Positions 32,919 through 43,613 of a stretch of DNA of 64,000 nt are shown here, piece after piece; position 1 is the stretch's first letter, and each line of letters begins with the position of its first letter. The DNA lies in assembly GCA_029215795.1 (NCBI GenBank), contig JARDYH010000002.1, forward strand, positions 10,409,001 through 10,473,000, in the 5' to 3' direction. The notes under the pieces are model-generated. The model was not told the DNA's origin, did no database searches, and saw only the letters and a list, made by a program, of their open reading frames with translations. The stretch is from Anniella stebbinsi (taxonomy: Eukaryota > Chordata > Lepidosauria > Squamata > Anniellidae). A program made the translations under genes and the position numbers.

Positions 32919-33034
32919 TCTTCTTCTTCTTCTTCTTCTTCTTCTTCTTCTTCTTCTTCTTCTTCTTCTTCTTCTTCTTCTCCTCCTCCTCCTCCTCCTC
33001 CTCCTCCTCCTCCTCCTCCTCTTCCTCTTCTTCC
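32919..33034. repeat. Long (CTT)n(CTC)n polypyrimidine tract
   Basis: About 116 bases of pure C/T on the plus strand (A/G on the minus) change from CTT to CTC units near 32981. The overlapping frames give poly-Phe, poly-Ser, poly-Glu, poly-Arg or poly-Lys and are not genes. Confidence 0.95.
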
Positions 33035-34664
33035 TGTGAAGTAGCTCTTTGGATCCCAGCCAATGCCTCGAAAAACCTGGGTTGCGTGTCCACATTGCAA
33101 AAGCTTTGGGCCCGATTGCTATTGACATGTCCCTTTAATGCCTTTTAAGAGAGATTCTGAAAGAAGCATTTTTCATAGTTATGTTTTATACCATAAGTGA
33201 AAGTGAAATCCGGCTTGGCCTGAACCTTGGCAGGTGGCTTGCCCAGAGCGTGCAGAGTGCCTTTCTGCTCGGAGTCACGTCAATGGTGTAGGGAATTAAT
33301 TCACTGACCGCGTGAAGTCTTTCCTGTCCCCCTGTTCTGATCGGAGCTCCGTAAGAGCTGGGAGGCGCTGGGCCCTTTGAGCGACTTCATAAATCACAGT
33401 TACAGCCATGGGGAAATGTGGGGAGGGGGGGCTGCCTTTGGTCCCTTCAAGGATGCTCCAGGTTCCCTCCCTTAACTCTCTCCCCCCCCCCCCCCCACAT
33501 ACACACCTGTCTTTTCCACTTTGGGAATTAGAAGGGAAAACATGCAGGAAGGATTCGATCCAGTTGCCCAATTATGAAGCCATCCTGCTCCCACCATGCA
33601 GCCTTAGGAGCAATGATGATCAACATTTGGACCATTATCACCAATGCGTGCAAAAGTGCTAGGATGACTCGTAAGTCCAAAGTGCTTCATCTTTTTAAAA
33701 ACATTTTGGGTTCATTGAAAGGCAGATGGTTGACAGCTCTGGCAGAACACAGGCCCGTCTCCACGTATTTGGGCTGCACTGACCTCTCCTCTCATTCCTT
33801 ACTTCAGCCACAGCACTCTCCTCCTCTCCCTCCTCCTCCGCCTCTTCTCCAGAAACCATCCTCCTCCTTCTCTTCCTCTCTTTTGCTCTCCCCAGTGGAG
33901 GAGCAACGCCATCAATGCTCGCCTCCCCCTCTATGCCGTGCTTCTAGGGGGGGTCTTTCCTTAAAACATAGCATTCCGAATGAGGTGGTCCTGGAGGTCA
34001 CCCATGCTGTCACGGTACACAGGCGATCTTCAAAGCCACCTTGGCCAGAATGCCTCGCTTTCAAGAAAGACCCCGTGGTGGGCAGGCTCTCTGGAGAGCT
34101 GCACCGGCCACTTTTCTCCTGCGGCATGTGTCGCTGGAGAGAAGCAGCCCGCGGGGCTAACCCAAGAGCCCCCATGCCTGATGTCTAGCTCTGAAGGTTC
34201 TTAGAGGTAAGCAGTGAAAGGGTGTGGAGCTGCAGCCCTCCAAGCAGTGGGCCATGGGCTAGAAGGAGGAGGAACTGGAGTACGGCCATTGCTTTTGCCT
34301 CCATCCCACCTTCAGGGGGCAAGTTGGTGCCTTCCGAATTTGGCACCCAAGGAAGCCAGCCTGCCTGACTCCCGCCAACATTTCGTAGCTGAAAAAAGTG
34401 TTGAACTTGGAACTTTTCAGCACCTCCACCCCACTGCCGCTGCTGATGGATCTACGCAGCGGTCTGACTTTGCAAATAGGCGGTCCTGTGCTGATTTGAA
34501 AGCCAGGAAGGCGCTTGTGCTTTTGTGTTAAAGAGACGAGAAAAACTCAACTATCCTGTATACTACAGGGCTAGAGGGACGGTAGCTCAAGATCTCCTGG
34601 TACATAGAATAGAATGCAATAGAATAGCAAGAGATTCCACCTTCCAATTTTTTTAAACACAGGG
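33035..34664. other. Unassigned sequence
   Basis: No gene recognised. The plus-strand frame at 33574-34188 is long (204 codons) but runs through TCC/CTC-rich simple sequence and lacks conserved motifs; it is probably chance. Confidence 0.35.
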
Positions 34665-34770
34665 TAGGCAGCCTGGTGCCTTCCAAATGTTTTGGACTAC
34701 AACTCCCATAAACCCCAGCCAGCACAGTCAATTGTAAGGTATTATGGGAGTTGTAATCCAAAACACGATG
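34665..34770. mobile_element. Family F palindromic repeat
   Basis: GCAGCCTGGTGCCTTCCAAATG and GGACTACAACTCCCAT return inverted as ATGGGAGTTGTAATCCAAAA. The right arm end is degenerate. Confidence 0.7.
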
Positions 34771-35039
34771 CTCTGGCACAGTATCTGTGATGGAGTTAGG
34801 TCAGAGTGAATGCAAGCAATGTTGCCCTCAAAGTGCTGAGCAAACATGTCATTGCAAGCCTTCAAGGATTGCGATGTGTCCTTTCCAGGGTCTACTTCCA
34901 ATAGTCCCTCTATCGCTTGCAAAAGTTCTGCCAAACAGTTACCCAAGGATCCAATGGAGGTAGAGAAATAAGCTTACTTTGCTGCTCTCGCTGCCACAAA
35001 GTAGGAATGATATTTGTTGTATCTGGGATGAGACTGAGA

Positions 35040-35422
35040 GCTTCTCTACATTAAAAAAAAATCCTGCTGCCTTGCTGGGGCTTTCTACTTCTGTTTCTTT
35101 TCTGGGATTACAAATGGCACCATTACATAGGCAGCCACGTGGTTTGAATTGAATACCCTCTCTCTGCGTGCTCCATTCACTTCAATGAAACAGCACCATC
35201 TAGTGGCAGAATTATAGCACAATGCAAACTTTACACTGGGCCAGTTTTACACTTCTTTTTAAAAAAATAGCTGATTATCTTTGTGTGCTTTTTTAAGTGG
35301 GACAAGGGCAGGGGAAAGCATGGGAGATGTCATGGTGGTTGATGACATCGTCTAAAGGATCCACAAACTTCTGTGAGTGGCCAATCACGAGCGTGCAATA
35401 AATTGCTCATGTAGAAATGCTC
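35040..35422 (-). mobile_element. Family G MITE, inverted copy
   Basis: Contains AAACAGCACCATCTAGTGGC, GGTCAATGTC-like middle words and the end CAATAAATTGCTCATGTAGAAATGC. The copy at 38265-38640 is the reverse complement in order. One terminus is the inverted form of TTTCTACATGAG. About 380 bp, non-coding. Confidence 0.65.
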
Positions 35423-35610
35423 TAGGAACATAGGAAGGTGAGCCAGCCCATTGGTCCATCTAGCCAAATAGTGTCGACATTGATTAGCAGCGGCTCTCTG
35501 GGGTTTCAGGCAGAGTTCTTTCTTCACTCTATCTGGAGGTGCTGGGGATTGAACCTGGGACCTTCTGCATGTAAAGCAGGTGTTCTACCACTGAGCTATG
35601 GCCCCTCTGA
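35423..35610 (-). mobile_element. tRNA-Ala-derived SINE
   Basis: On the minus strand the head begins at about 35608 as GGGGCCATAGCTCAGTGGTA (A-box region), continues with CTGCTTTACATGCAGAAGGT and B-box GGTTCAATCCC, and closes CAGCACCTCC. It matches the layout of tRNA-Ala. The body then leads to GGCTAGATGGACCAATGGGC and a CCTATGTTCC tail close to the CR1 terminus, implying mobilisation by CR1. It is not a functional tRNA gene. Confidence 0.85.
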
Positions 35611-36959
35611 GAGCATGCCATCTGCGTTCTTGCCATTATCCTGCTTGTTTCATTGCCCCCAATTCTCTCATAAACCTGGGCTCTACAATGAAAGGACAGG
35701 GAGCTTGGGAGCAATCCAGTCAACAGCCCTTTCTACCTATGTATTCCACAGAGAGATCAGGGCTCTGATAGGAGCATCAGTAATGTCAACAGGAAAGTCC
35801 CCCAGAGCATTCAAGAATGCATCAGACTCCATAAGTCTCCAGGGGTGGACCAACTTAACGGGTCTGCCAACTCTGCAGAGAAGGGAAAGCTACTGCCGGT
35901 CTGGAGTTTGCCGGGAAATGGTCTGCCCGTGACAGTGGAGTTATAGACGCCCTCGCCCCATTACAGACCTCCAGTCTCTTCTTTGGTCAAAAATATTGGG
36001 TCCTGTAAGTCGCGTGTGTCCGGCTAATGGCTTAGTGAGACTGCCCCATGATTGCCACGGCAGTCGGTGGCAGCTCCAGGTTTTGGAGGGTCCTTAGATG
36101 AGGTGCTTTCAATAGGACCTCTCCCTCCTTAAGTCTATGTTCTCATCGCCATTGTAACCCTCCTACTCACCATTGGCTCCACTTGATTGCACGATGGTCA
36201 GAGAACTAGGGTGTTCTCCGTAGGCAGGGGCATCATCAACTGCTCCTCCTTCCCCTCATCACCATGGCTTGGGACAGAGCAAGAGATAAGCAGGTTGCCA
36301 TGGTGAAGAGGAGGAGCAAATCCAGCAGGCTCTTGTTAGTGCCCCCCTGCTAGGGTGTTGGCCCACGGCAGGTGCCCAACCATGCCTACCCTTGATGCCA
36401 GCCCTGACAGCAGTCACGAAGGCCTGAGCAGTCCCCCCCACCCCAAAGCATCCTCAATGCAATTCTGAAATCACACAGGACAAATGTCCTGGGCTTTTCC
36501 AACTCCACATCTAAGACCACCTTGGGCACAGACACTGGACCGGCAGGGGACTGGCCAGTACACCAGCAGAATCCCTGACCTGTCTTTCTGGCCCAGCACC
36601 AGATACAAGCACGTGAAACTAACTAGTGTCCCGGTGGCAGGGGCAGATGCCTTATAGATGACAGGGTTACATCAGGGCAAATTTTGGGGCCGCTCCAAAA
36701 GCCGCCGCTCCCTCGAGGCTGAGATGCCATATCCCATCCATCATGTCAGGTTGGATTTCTGCATGCCAGCCGTTGCGGAAGAGAACTCCAAATGCCGAGT
36801 CCTGATGACTGGCACGATGATATCAAAAAAAGGGGGCTTAGCTCTGACGGATGAATGAACGCCTCTGTGGTTTGGGAGCCTGAAATCTGTGCTCCGTTGC
36901 CACTGCTTTTAAACTCGTCTTAACTCCGGGGGATTTACCAGAGACGCTCTTCCGTCATG
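35611..36959. other. Unassigned sequence
   Basis: No gene or repeat recognised. Frames present are short and domain-free. Confidence 0.3.
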
Positions 36960-37205
36960 ACGATTTTTTTTCCCCCCTTAAGAAAATATTGGGAGCGGTA
37001 TTATTACTTTTGGCCTCGAGCCATATCCTAGACGTGGATCTAAATCGAGGTTGAAACCATTAATGCCTTTTATCGCAGCCCTTAGGAAAAGAGGCAGGAT
37101 GAAGTGCAGCGCCAAGCCGCGAAACGTCCGACGCCGTTGGAAGGGTCCAGACGCAAATAACGCTTGACCTTGGGCAGCGTCGTCCTTGCTAATGCAGAGC
37201 ACTTG
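36960..37205. promoter_or_regulatory. Candidate conserved non-coding segment
   Basis: A compact stretch of even composition, with several CpGs (GCCGCGAAACGTCCGACGCC) and AT-rich motifs (GGTATTATTACTTTTGG, CCATTAATGCCTTTTATCGC). It is free of recognised repeats and flanked by them. Regulatory function is inference. Confidence 0.22.
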
Positions 37206-37489
37206 ACTTGGTGTGCTTGTTTGCTTTTGTTGTTGTTGTTGTTTTAAAAAAGAGGGCTTATTCTCGACTTTGAGTGAAGCTTATAATTAATAGCAGGATA
37301 TATGAGCAATGCAAGGCTTCCATCATGAACTCATGGAATTTGCTACCAGAGGTTCAACTGGTTTGAGGAGGGGACAGACAAATTCACAGATGATAGGAGA
37401 AGGCTCTTAGCCATGGCTGTTCAATGGAGCTTCCACATCCAGAGGCGGTGTACCTCTTAGTAGTGTGAATGGGTGGGGACACACAACCA

Positions 37490-37788
37490 TAAGGCAACCA
37501 TATGGAAAGGAGGACAGGGCTCCTGTATTTTTAACAGTTGTATAGAAAAGGGAATTTAAGGAGGTGTCATTTGTTTGCATGCAGCACCTGGTGAAATTCC
37601 CTCTCCATCATAACAGTTAAAGCTGCAGGAGCTATAAAAGAGGGCAGGGCTCCTGCAGCTCCTGTTGTTATAAAGATGGTATTTCACCAGGTGCTGCATG
37701 CATACAAATGACACCTGCTGAAATTCCCTTTTCTATTCAACTGTTAAAGATACAGGAGCCCAGTCCTCCTTTCCATATGGTCACCCTA
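37490..37788. mobile_element. Family A MITE, full-length copy
   Basis: The left end is mutated (TAAGGCAACCATATGGAAAG). The right end CTTTCCATATGGTCACCCTA is normal. The junction between half-units is shortened to GCAGGAGCTATAAAAGAGGG. Confidence 0.83.
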
Positions 37789-38264
37789 TCCAAGCCCCAG
37801 TGGTCAGGGGGGCGAGGCTTTGGGCAGAGGCAGGGCCTTACCTGAGGCTCCATGGGCCGAATGGGCCAGCCTGGCAGGTGAAATTGGCCTGGGGTCAGAG
37901 GTTGCCTATCCCAGGTATAGGGACATACCCATGAGTGGGAATAGGGGTTGGGGTGGTTTTGTACCAACTCCCCCACTCACTGAATGAAATGCTAATGAAG
38001 CTCCTGGTTTCCTCACATCTGTGATGGCCTTGCAGAATGATACCCACACAGAACCGAGATTCCATCACCAGCCCACTTCTCCAGTACAAATGAGATCATG
38101 AAGTTCATTTCATAGAGCAATGCAATCTACACTATATGCTTTTGATCAGTACTGAAGTGTACTGAGAAATGTTGGGGCACATTGCACATTTTGTACCTCG
38201 TTTCTAGTGTCATTTTCTGCATTTTATTCCATATTATCCAAAATACTGCAACAGAAGTCATTGA

Positions 38265-38640
38265 GTTTTTCTACATGAGTAATTTATTGCACACTCATGA
38301 ATGGCCACTCACAGAAGTTTGCAGGTCCTTTACATGATGCTGTCAACTTCCAGGACATCATCCACACTTTCCCCCAGTAATCTCACTTTTTTAAAAATCG
38401 GAGACGATGCAGTATTTAAATTATCATGGGATGTCCCCAATGTGTGAAGGGTGCGTAGCGCTATAATTCCACCACTAGATGGTGCTGTTTCATTGAATAG
38501 AATAGCATTGCAGAGAGGGGAAGTTTCCAATTCAAAGTCATATGGGGGCTGTCTAAAGGAGCCAGTTGTAAATGCAGAAAGACTCCAAAAAAAAGAAACC
38601 CCATTTAGGGTGTGGGTTTCTTTCCTGAATATAGAGACAG
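38265..38640 (+). mobile_element. Family G MITE
   Basis: Starts TTTTTCTACATGAGTAATTT, then ATTGCACACTCATGAATGGC, GTTTGCAGGTCCTTTACATG and the central CCACTAGATGGTGCTGTTTC, ending near TGGGTTTCTTTCCTGAATAT. It parallels the copies at 35040, 38876 and 40730. Confidence 0.65.
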
Positions 38641-38875
38641 CTGTTGTGTATGCTATAAATGCGCAAGAGGGATATAGCATCGTCATGATGGGATCGTATC
38701 AATATGACACAAAGTGTAGATCTGAGGTAGGGAAAGAGCAAGCTCTTCACACAAGCACTTGTCCTGGGAAAGCCATTTCTAACCAAACCTTCACCTCTCT
38801 CATGCTTATGGTGTATCAGAGGTTTGGGGGAGCTAAGCATCAGCACCCCTTGATAAGTTCCAGTTTTCTTTCCTT

Positions 38876-40108
38876 AAGCCTTTCTACATGAGGCATTCAT
38901 TGTGTGCTCGTGATTGCTCATTCACAGTAATTTGCAGGTCCTTTACTTGACATCGGCATCTTCCAGTGCCTCCCCCATGCTTTGTGATCATTGTTGCAAT
39001 TTTTTTTCCTAATGAGGAAAGACTGGTACTATTTAGAAGTGGTGCAATGTGAGGCTCATTTAACTGCACAATTCCACTGTACCACAGCACCATCTAGTGG
39101 ATGGGGTTGCATTCCCCCTGAAGGAGCGGGTTCGTAGCTTGGGGGTTCTCCTAGAATCATCTCTGTCACTTGAGGCTCAGGTGGCCTCGGTGGCACGGAG
39201 TGCCTTCTACCAACTTCGGTTGGTGGCCCAGCTACACTCCTATCTGGACAGGGATAACCTGGCTTCAGTTGTCTATGCTCTGGTAATCTCTAAATTGGAT
39301 TACTGCAATGCACTCTATGTGGGGCTGCCTTTGAAGACGGTTCAGAAGCTGCAGCTTGTGCAAAATGCAGCGGCCAGAGTGATAACAGGAACCAGAAGGT
39401 TCAAGCATATAAGACCTACTCTGGCCCGCTTGCATTTGCTGCCTATATGTTTCCGAGCCCAATTCAAGGTGCTGGTTTTAACCTATAAAGCCTTACACAG
39501 CTTGGGACCACAATACCTGATGGAACGCCTCTCCCGACACGAACCTACCCGTACACTACGATCCACATCAAAGGTCCTCCTCCAGTTGCCTACTCTAAGG
39601 GAGGCACGGAGGGTGGCAACAAGGGAAAGGGCCTTTTCAGTGGTGGCCGACCAATTATGGAATGATCTCTCCAACGAGGCTCGCCTGGCACCAACATTGT
39701 TATCTTTTCGGCGCCAGGTCAAGACTTTTCTCTTCTCCTAGGCTTTTAATAGCATATGATGAGGGTTTTTGTGTTTTTGTGTTGTTGTTGTGCTTTGACC
39801 CAGAAGGATATTGTAATATTAACTTGTTTTTATGCTTTATACTTTTAAATTTTGTATATCGGTGTTTTAATTGTTCAGTGTTTTTAATTTTTGTAAACCG
39901 CCCAGAGAGCTTCAGCTATGGGGCGGTATATAAATGGAATAAAATAAATAAATAAATAAATAAATGAAACACATAAAAAGATAGAGAAAGAACCCTGCCC
40001 CCCTCCCCCAAAAAGGGATGTGTAAAGGAGCCGATTTTAATCCCATGAAGAATTCAGAAGTAGAAACCTTGGAAAAGGTGCAGGATAAAAGCCTTGTGTA
40101 GAAATACC
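38876..40108. mobile_element. Family G MITE split by an L2 insertion
   Basis: The first part (38876-39099) runs from TTTCTACATGAGGC to CAGCACCATCTAGTGG. The second part (39966-40108) runs from GAAACACATAAAAAGATAG to CCTTGTGTAGAAATACC. They are contiguous in the copy at 40730-40905, which lacks the L2 piece, so the L2 is a later insertion. Confidence 0.7.
39100..39965 (+). mobile_element. L2-clade LINE 3' part with open C-terminal RT frame
   Basis: A continuous frame at 39106-39738 encodes the end of an L2-clade reverse transcriptase: LGVLLESSLSL, ALVISKLDYCNALYVGLP, KLQLVQNAAARVITGT, HLLPICFRAQFKVL and FSVVADQLWNDL. After the stop comes a 3' region with CCGCCCAGAGAGCTTCAGCT, GGGGCGGTATATAAATGG and an AAATA tail. 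The lack of stops over 210 codons suggests a fairly young, 5'-truncated insertion. The palindromic GCCC/GGGC end is the recognition hairpin typical of this group. Confidence 0.9.
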
Positions 40109-40112
40109 TTTG

Positions 40113-40195
40113 AAATCCCTTTCATCCAGGGGTAAGTGATTGCGGAAAGAAAATCAGGGTTACACTCTCTGATGGATGTTCCTCCTAAATTGTGG
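40113..40195. repeat. Left arm of an inverted pair
   Basis: This stretch is the reverse complement of 40644-40727 (shared ATTTAGGAGGAACATCCATC) with about 85% identity by eye, and the pairing continues into the flanking family G copies. Confidence 0.7.
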
Positions 40196-40597
40196 ATTCT
40201 GGGCCAGCTTGCATGTTACAAAAGGTCTATGCACCATCTTCTTTGGCTGACCCTACAAGCTTGTGAGCAATGCTGCTCTCCATGGATGTAGCTCCAACTT
40301 TTTGGCATTTGTGTCTGAGAATGCAATTGCTGGAGGGACGGTGGGAGGGAAGTGACTCTGCTTGCAGGAATCATCTGCAGGAAACTCCAGATAGATTCAT
40401 GCAGGCTCAGCTTACATGGCACAGAACTACACACAAATAGGTCTTTGGAGTCTGGAAAGCTTTTGTGGGTCTGAGTGGCCCAAAGGAAAACCGAAATCGG
40501 GGGATAGCTGGAAAAAGAGATTTAGCTGACACCTTCGAATGTCTTTGTTTGTGTGCAAAGGGGTGTTATATCAGGATAATAATCTGGTGCAACATTT

Positions 40598-40976
40598 TCC
40601 AACCTGGTGCCCTCCAGATGTGTTGGACTACAATTCCCAGCATGCCACAATTTAGGAGGAACATCCATCAGGGAGTATAACCCTGCTTTTGTTTTGCAAT
40701 TACTTACTCCCGGATGAAAGAGATATCAGGGGCATTTCTACACAAGGTTTTTATCCCGCATCTTTACCAAGGCTTCTATTTCTGGATTCTTCGCAAGATT
40801 AAAACTGGTCTTTCTCTGCCTTTTGATATGTTTCATCATGCAGCCACTAGATGGTGCTGTGATATAGCAGAATTGTGCAATTGCACGAGACCCACATCCT
40901 GCCATTTCAAAATTGCTGGCTGGAACATGCTGGGAATTGTAGTCCAACACATCTGGAGGGCCCCAGGTGGGAGAAG
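40598..40976. mobile_element. Family F repeat split by a family G-containing insert
   Basis: The F arms CCAACCTGGTGCCCTCCAGA (40596-40615) and TCTGGAGGGCCCCAGG (about 40951-40966) are separated by about 270 bp. The intervening sequence includes the right arm of the inverted pair and a shortened family G copy (40730-40905, with GCCACTAGATGGTGCTGTGA). Confidence 0.7.
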
Positions 40977-40984
40977 ATTGGTAT

Positions 40985-41819
40985 ATTGTCTTGGTTTACT
41001 TCAGACAGGAGCTGAAGCAGGCCATTGTAATGCAAAGAGGTCATCTACCGCTTTGCATGCAGATCATCCATCGTGCACCTTGGATTTCTAGCAGAGTTCT
41101 TGGGGGCATTAGCAGCGGCATGAGGACAGGCAAACATTTACTCATTGAAGCTTTTCACAGAATGGAGGAGATAGAGCAATGGGGATCTCTGCACCTGCAG
41201 AATTTCTGCCTGTTGCATCGCACTGAGGACAGAGGTGAAGAACCTCTTTCAAGCTGAGGGCCAGGGGCCGCACTCAGAGGGCTGGATTTGGCCCCTGTGC
41301 CAGAGGTTGTATACCCCTTACTTAGAGGCATAGGATTTGTCAGGGGGAAAAAAGACACGGCAATCCCACTTATGTAAACAGCTATCTTTGGAATTCCTAG
41401 AATAATTTCATGGCTGCTTTCTCCACCCTTAGACCTAATGGTCCTGAAATATTAGGGTGCAGTTTTCAAAATCATTCCCTCCTGGCCTAGTTTTGGTTCC
41501 TTTTGAAGCCCCTGATATAACATTCTGCTGTTTGGCAGGAGAAGAATCGAGCCATGAATATGACGCCCCTTCTGTAAATTCCCAACCTTAAATTACAGCA
41601 GCCTGTGGGGCCACCCAAAGTGAGAGTAATTCAAGAAGAGCACTTCAAATTGTTGGGGGGGGGGGGCGAGAATGGGGCTAGAGGTGACAAAGCCTGTTTT
41701 GTTAGGAATTTGGCTGGGGCAGGGTGGGTGAGCGGCAGCATCTTTTAAATAAAGGCTTGGAGAACAAAACAGCATTTGGCTTTGCAAAAAAAAAAAAAAA
41801 AAAGGCAATTGGAAAAAAG
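40985..41819. other. Unassigned sequence
   Basis: No gene recognised; poly-G near 41655 and an A-run at 41786-41803 are the only simple features. Confidence 0.3.
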
Positions 41820-41960
41820 CATGGGGTGCAATCCTATGCATCTTTCGATGGAAAAGAGTCCTACAACTCTCAGCGTTCCCCAGCCATTGCAGTGAACTTA
41901 CCCAGCCTGGCTGGGGAATGCTGGGAGATGTAGAACTTCTGTCTGTTTAAACATGTGGAG
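41820..41960. mobile_element. Family I palindromic repeat
   Basis: GGTGCAATCCTATGCATC and CCTACAACTCTCAGCGTTCC pair with GGGGAATGCTGGGAGATG and TCTGTTTAAACATG around a centre near 41892. Partial copies occur at 21893 and 30776. Confidence 0.6.
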
Positions 41961-41966
41961 ATGTTT

Positions 41967-42208
41967 AGAGCTAGTGTGGTGTACCGGCTACAGCATTGGA
42001 CTGGAACTCGGGAGATCCAGGTTCTAGTCCCCATTCGGCCATGGAAGCTCACTGGGTGACTTTGGGCCAGTCACAGACTCTCAGCCCAACCTACCTCACA
42101 GGGTTGTTGTTGTGAGGATGAAATGGAGAGGAGGAGGGAGCATATCCCACCTTGAGTTTCTTGGAGGAAAAAAAAGGCAGGATATAAATGCAATAAATAA
42201 ATAGTATT
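41967..42208 (+). mobile_element. MIR-like SINE with L2-type tail
   Basis: A tRNA-like head (GAGCTAGTGTGGTGTACCGG, then B-box GGTTCTAGTCCC) is followed by a core with CTCACTGGGTGACTTTGGGC and CACAGGGTTGTTGTTGTGAG. The 3' end reads CAGGATATAAATGCAATAAA plus AAAT repeats, like the L2 terminus. This head-core-LINE-tail layout defines MIR/CORE-type SINEs moved by L2. Confidence 0.85.
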
Positions 42209-42320
42209 GCATCCTTAATTGGGCTTTTGACTCCTTATGGTTTTGCTTCAAGATCTGGAAGGAACATGCATTAAGGCAGCTTTCAGATATGTTGGACTAC
42301 AGTCTCCAGAATCCTCTAGC

Positions 42321-42642
42321 TAGGGTGATCAGATAAAATCCAGGTCAGGGCTCATGTAACTTTAACAGTTGTAGAGAAAAGGGAATTTCAGCCAATTTCA
42401 TTTGTATACAGTTAGTACCTGGTGAAATCCCCTCTTCATCACAATAGTTAAAGGTGCAGGCACTATACTAGAGTGACCATATACAAAAGAAGGCAGGGTC
42501 CCTGCACCTTTAACTGTGGTGATGAAGAGGGAATTTCACCAGGAACTAATTGCATACAAATGACGCCGGCTGAAATTCCCTTTTCTCTCTACAACTGTTA
42601 AAGTTACATGAGCCCTGACCTCCTTTTCATAGGGTCAGCCTA
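42321..42642. mobile_element. Family A MITE, variant left end
   Basis: Left end TAGGGTGATCAGATAAAATC, right end CATAGGGTCAGCCTA. The junction GCAGGCACTATACTAGAGTG is intact and provides the uninterrupted form of the target occupied by the palindromic insertion at 28231. Confidence 0.88.
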
Positions 42643-42644
42643 GA

Positions 42645-42975
42645 TGAGGTACAAAAGGCTCTCTCCAAACCGGGGGAATGGGCATCAAAATGGCAAATGT
42701 GGTTCAATGTAAGCAAGTGTAAAGTGATGCATTTTGGGGCAAAAAAAATGCCATGTTTACAGATATGCTGATCGATCTGAGCTGGCGGTGATTGACCAAG
42801 GAAGTGATCTTGAGTTGTAGTGGATAGTTAGATGAATCGACCGAGTTTGAAAAAGGCAAAATCCGTGTTAGGCTTAATTACTGTCAATTTCATATTGCAT
42901 TTATATAAATGTATGGTGTGACCACACTGGAATACTGTGTACAGTTCTGGTCACCACACCTAAAAAGGGATATTG
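42645..42975 (+). mobile_element. CR1 ORF2 fragment, plus strand
   Basis: Translation in broken frames gives WQMWFNVSKCKVMHFG and GVTTLEYCVQFWSPHLKRD, motifs of the CR1 reverse transcriptase C-terminal region. It stops at about 42975, where sequence of the opposite orientation starts. Confidence 0.8.
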
Positions 42976-43613
42976 TAGTACTTCTTGTGGGGAGCCCACA
43001 AGTAGGATGTGAGTGTAACAGCACCTTCCCGGCCATGTTCCCCAGCAACTGGTATACACAGGCTCACTGCCTCTGATACTGGAGGTTGCATTTAGCCATC
43101 ATGACTAGCAGCCATTGATGGCCTTCTCCTCCATGATTTTTTTTCTAATCCCCCTTTAAAGCCATCCAAATTGGTGGCCATCACTACGTCTTGTGGTAGC
43201 CAGTTCCATAGTTTAACTATGCGTTGTGTGAAGAAGTCCTTCCTTTTATCTATCCCGAATCTCCTACCAATCAGCTTCATGGAATGACCCCATTGGGTTC
43301 TAATATTTTGAGAGAGGGAGAAAAATGTTTCCCTTTCTCCACCCCATGCACAACTTTGTACACCTGTATCATGTCTCCACTTCACTTGCCTTTTCTTTCA
43401 TCTAAACAGTCCCAGACATTGGCTGAATTCAGACGACACAATAAGCAACTAGGGCGGGGGAAACTATCATCAGTTGTATTGACTATTGTGTCATCCGAAT
43501 GCTGCCATAGTCAACTCAGCACTGATCCTAATCCACACAACACAGTTGATTATTTATTACCATGTTGTGTGGGGAGTACCCCCTAGATGAACAACTGTAA
43601 AGTTGATTATTAC

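Noticed and set aside
32729..33148. Long frames with poly-Glu, poly-Arg, poly-Lys, poly-Phe and poly-Ser
   Set aside because: They are translations of the (CTT)n(CTC)n tract in different phases.
33574..34188. 204-codon plus-strand frame
   Set aside because: Low-complexity Pro/Ser middle, no motif, no splice context that could be judged; likely chance.
35525..35610. tRNA-Ala gene
   Set aside because: The cloverleaf outline is real, but a SINE body and CR1-like tail follow, and a second copy with the same body exists at 59751.
42640..43430. Twin-priming inversion of a single CR1 insertion
   Set aside because: The inverted piece lies on the 3' side of the 3' fragment, the opposite of the twin-priming layout.
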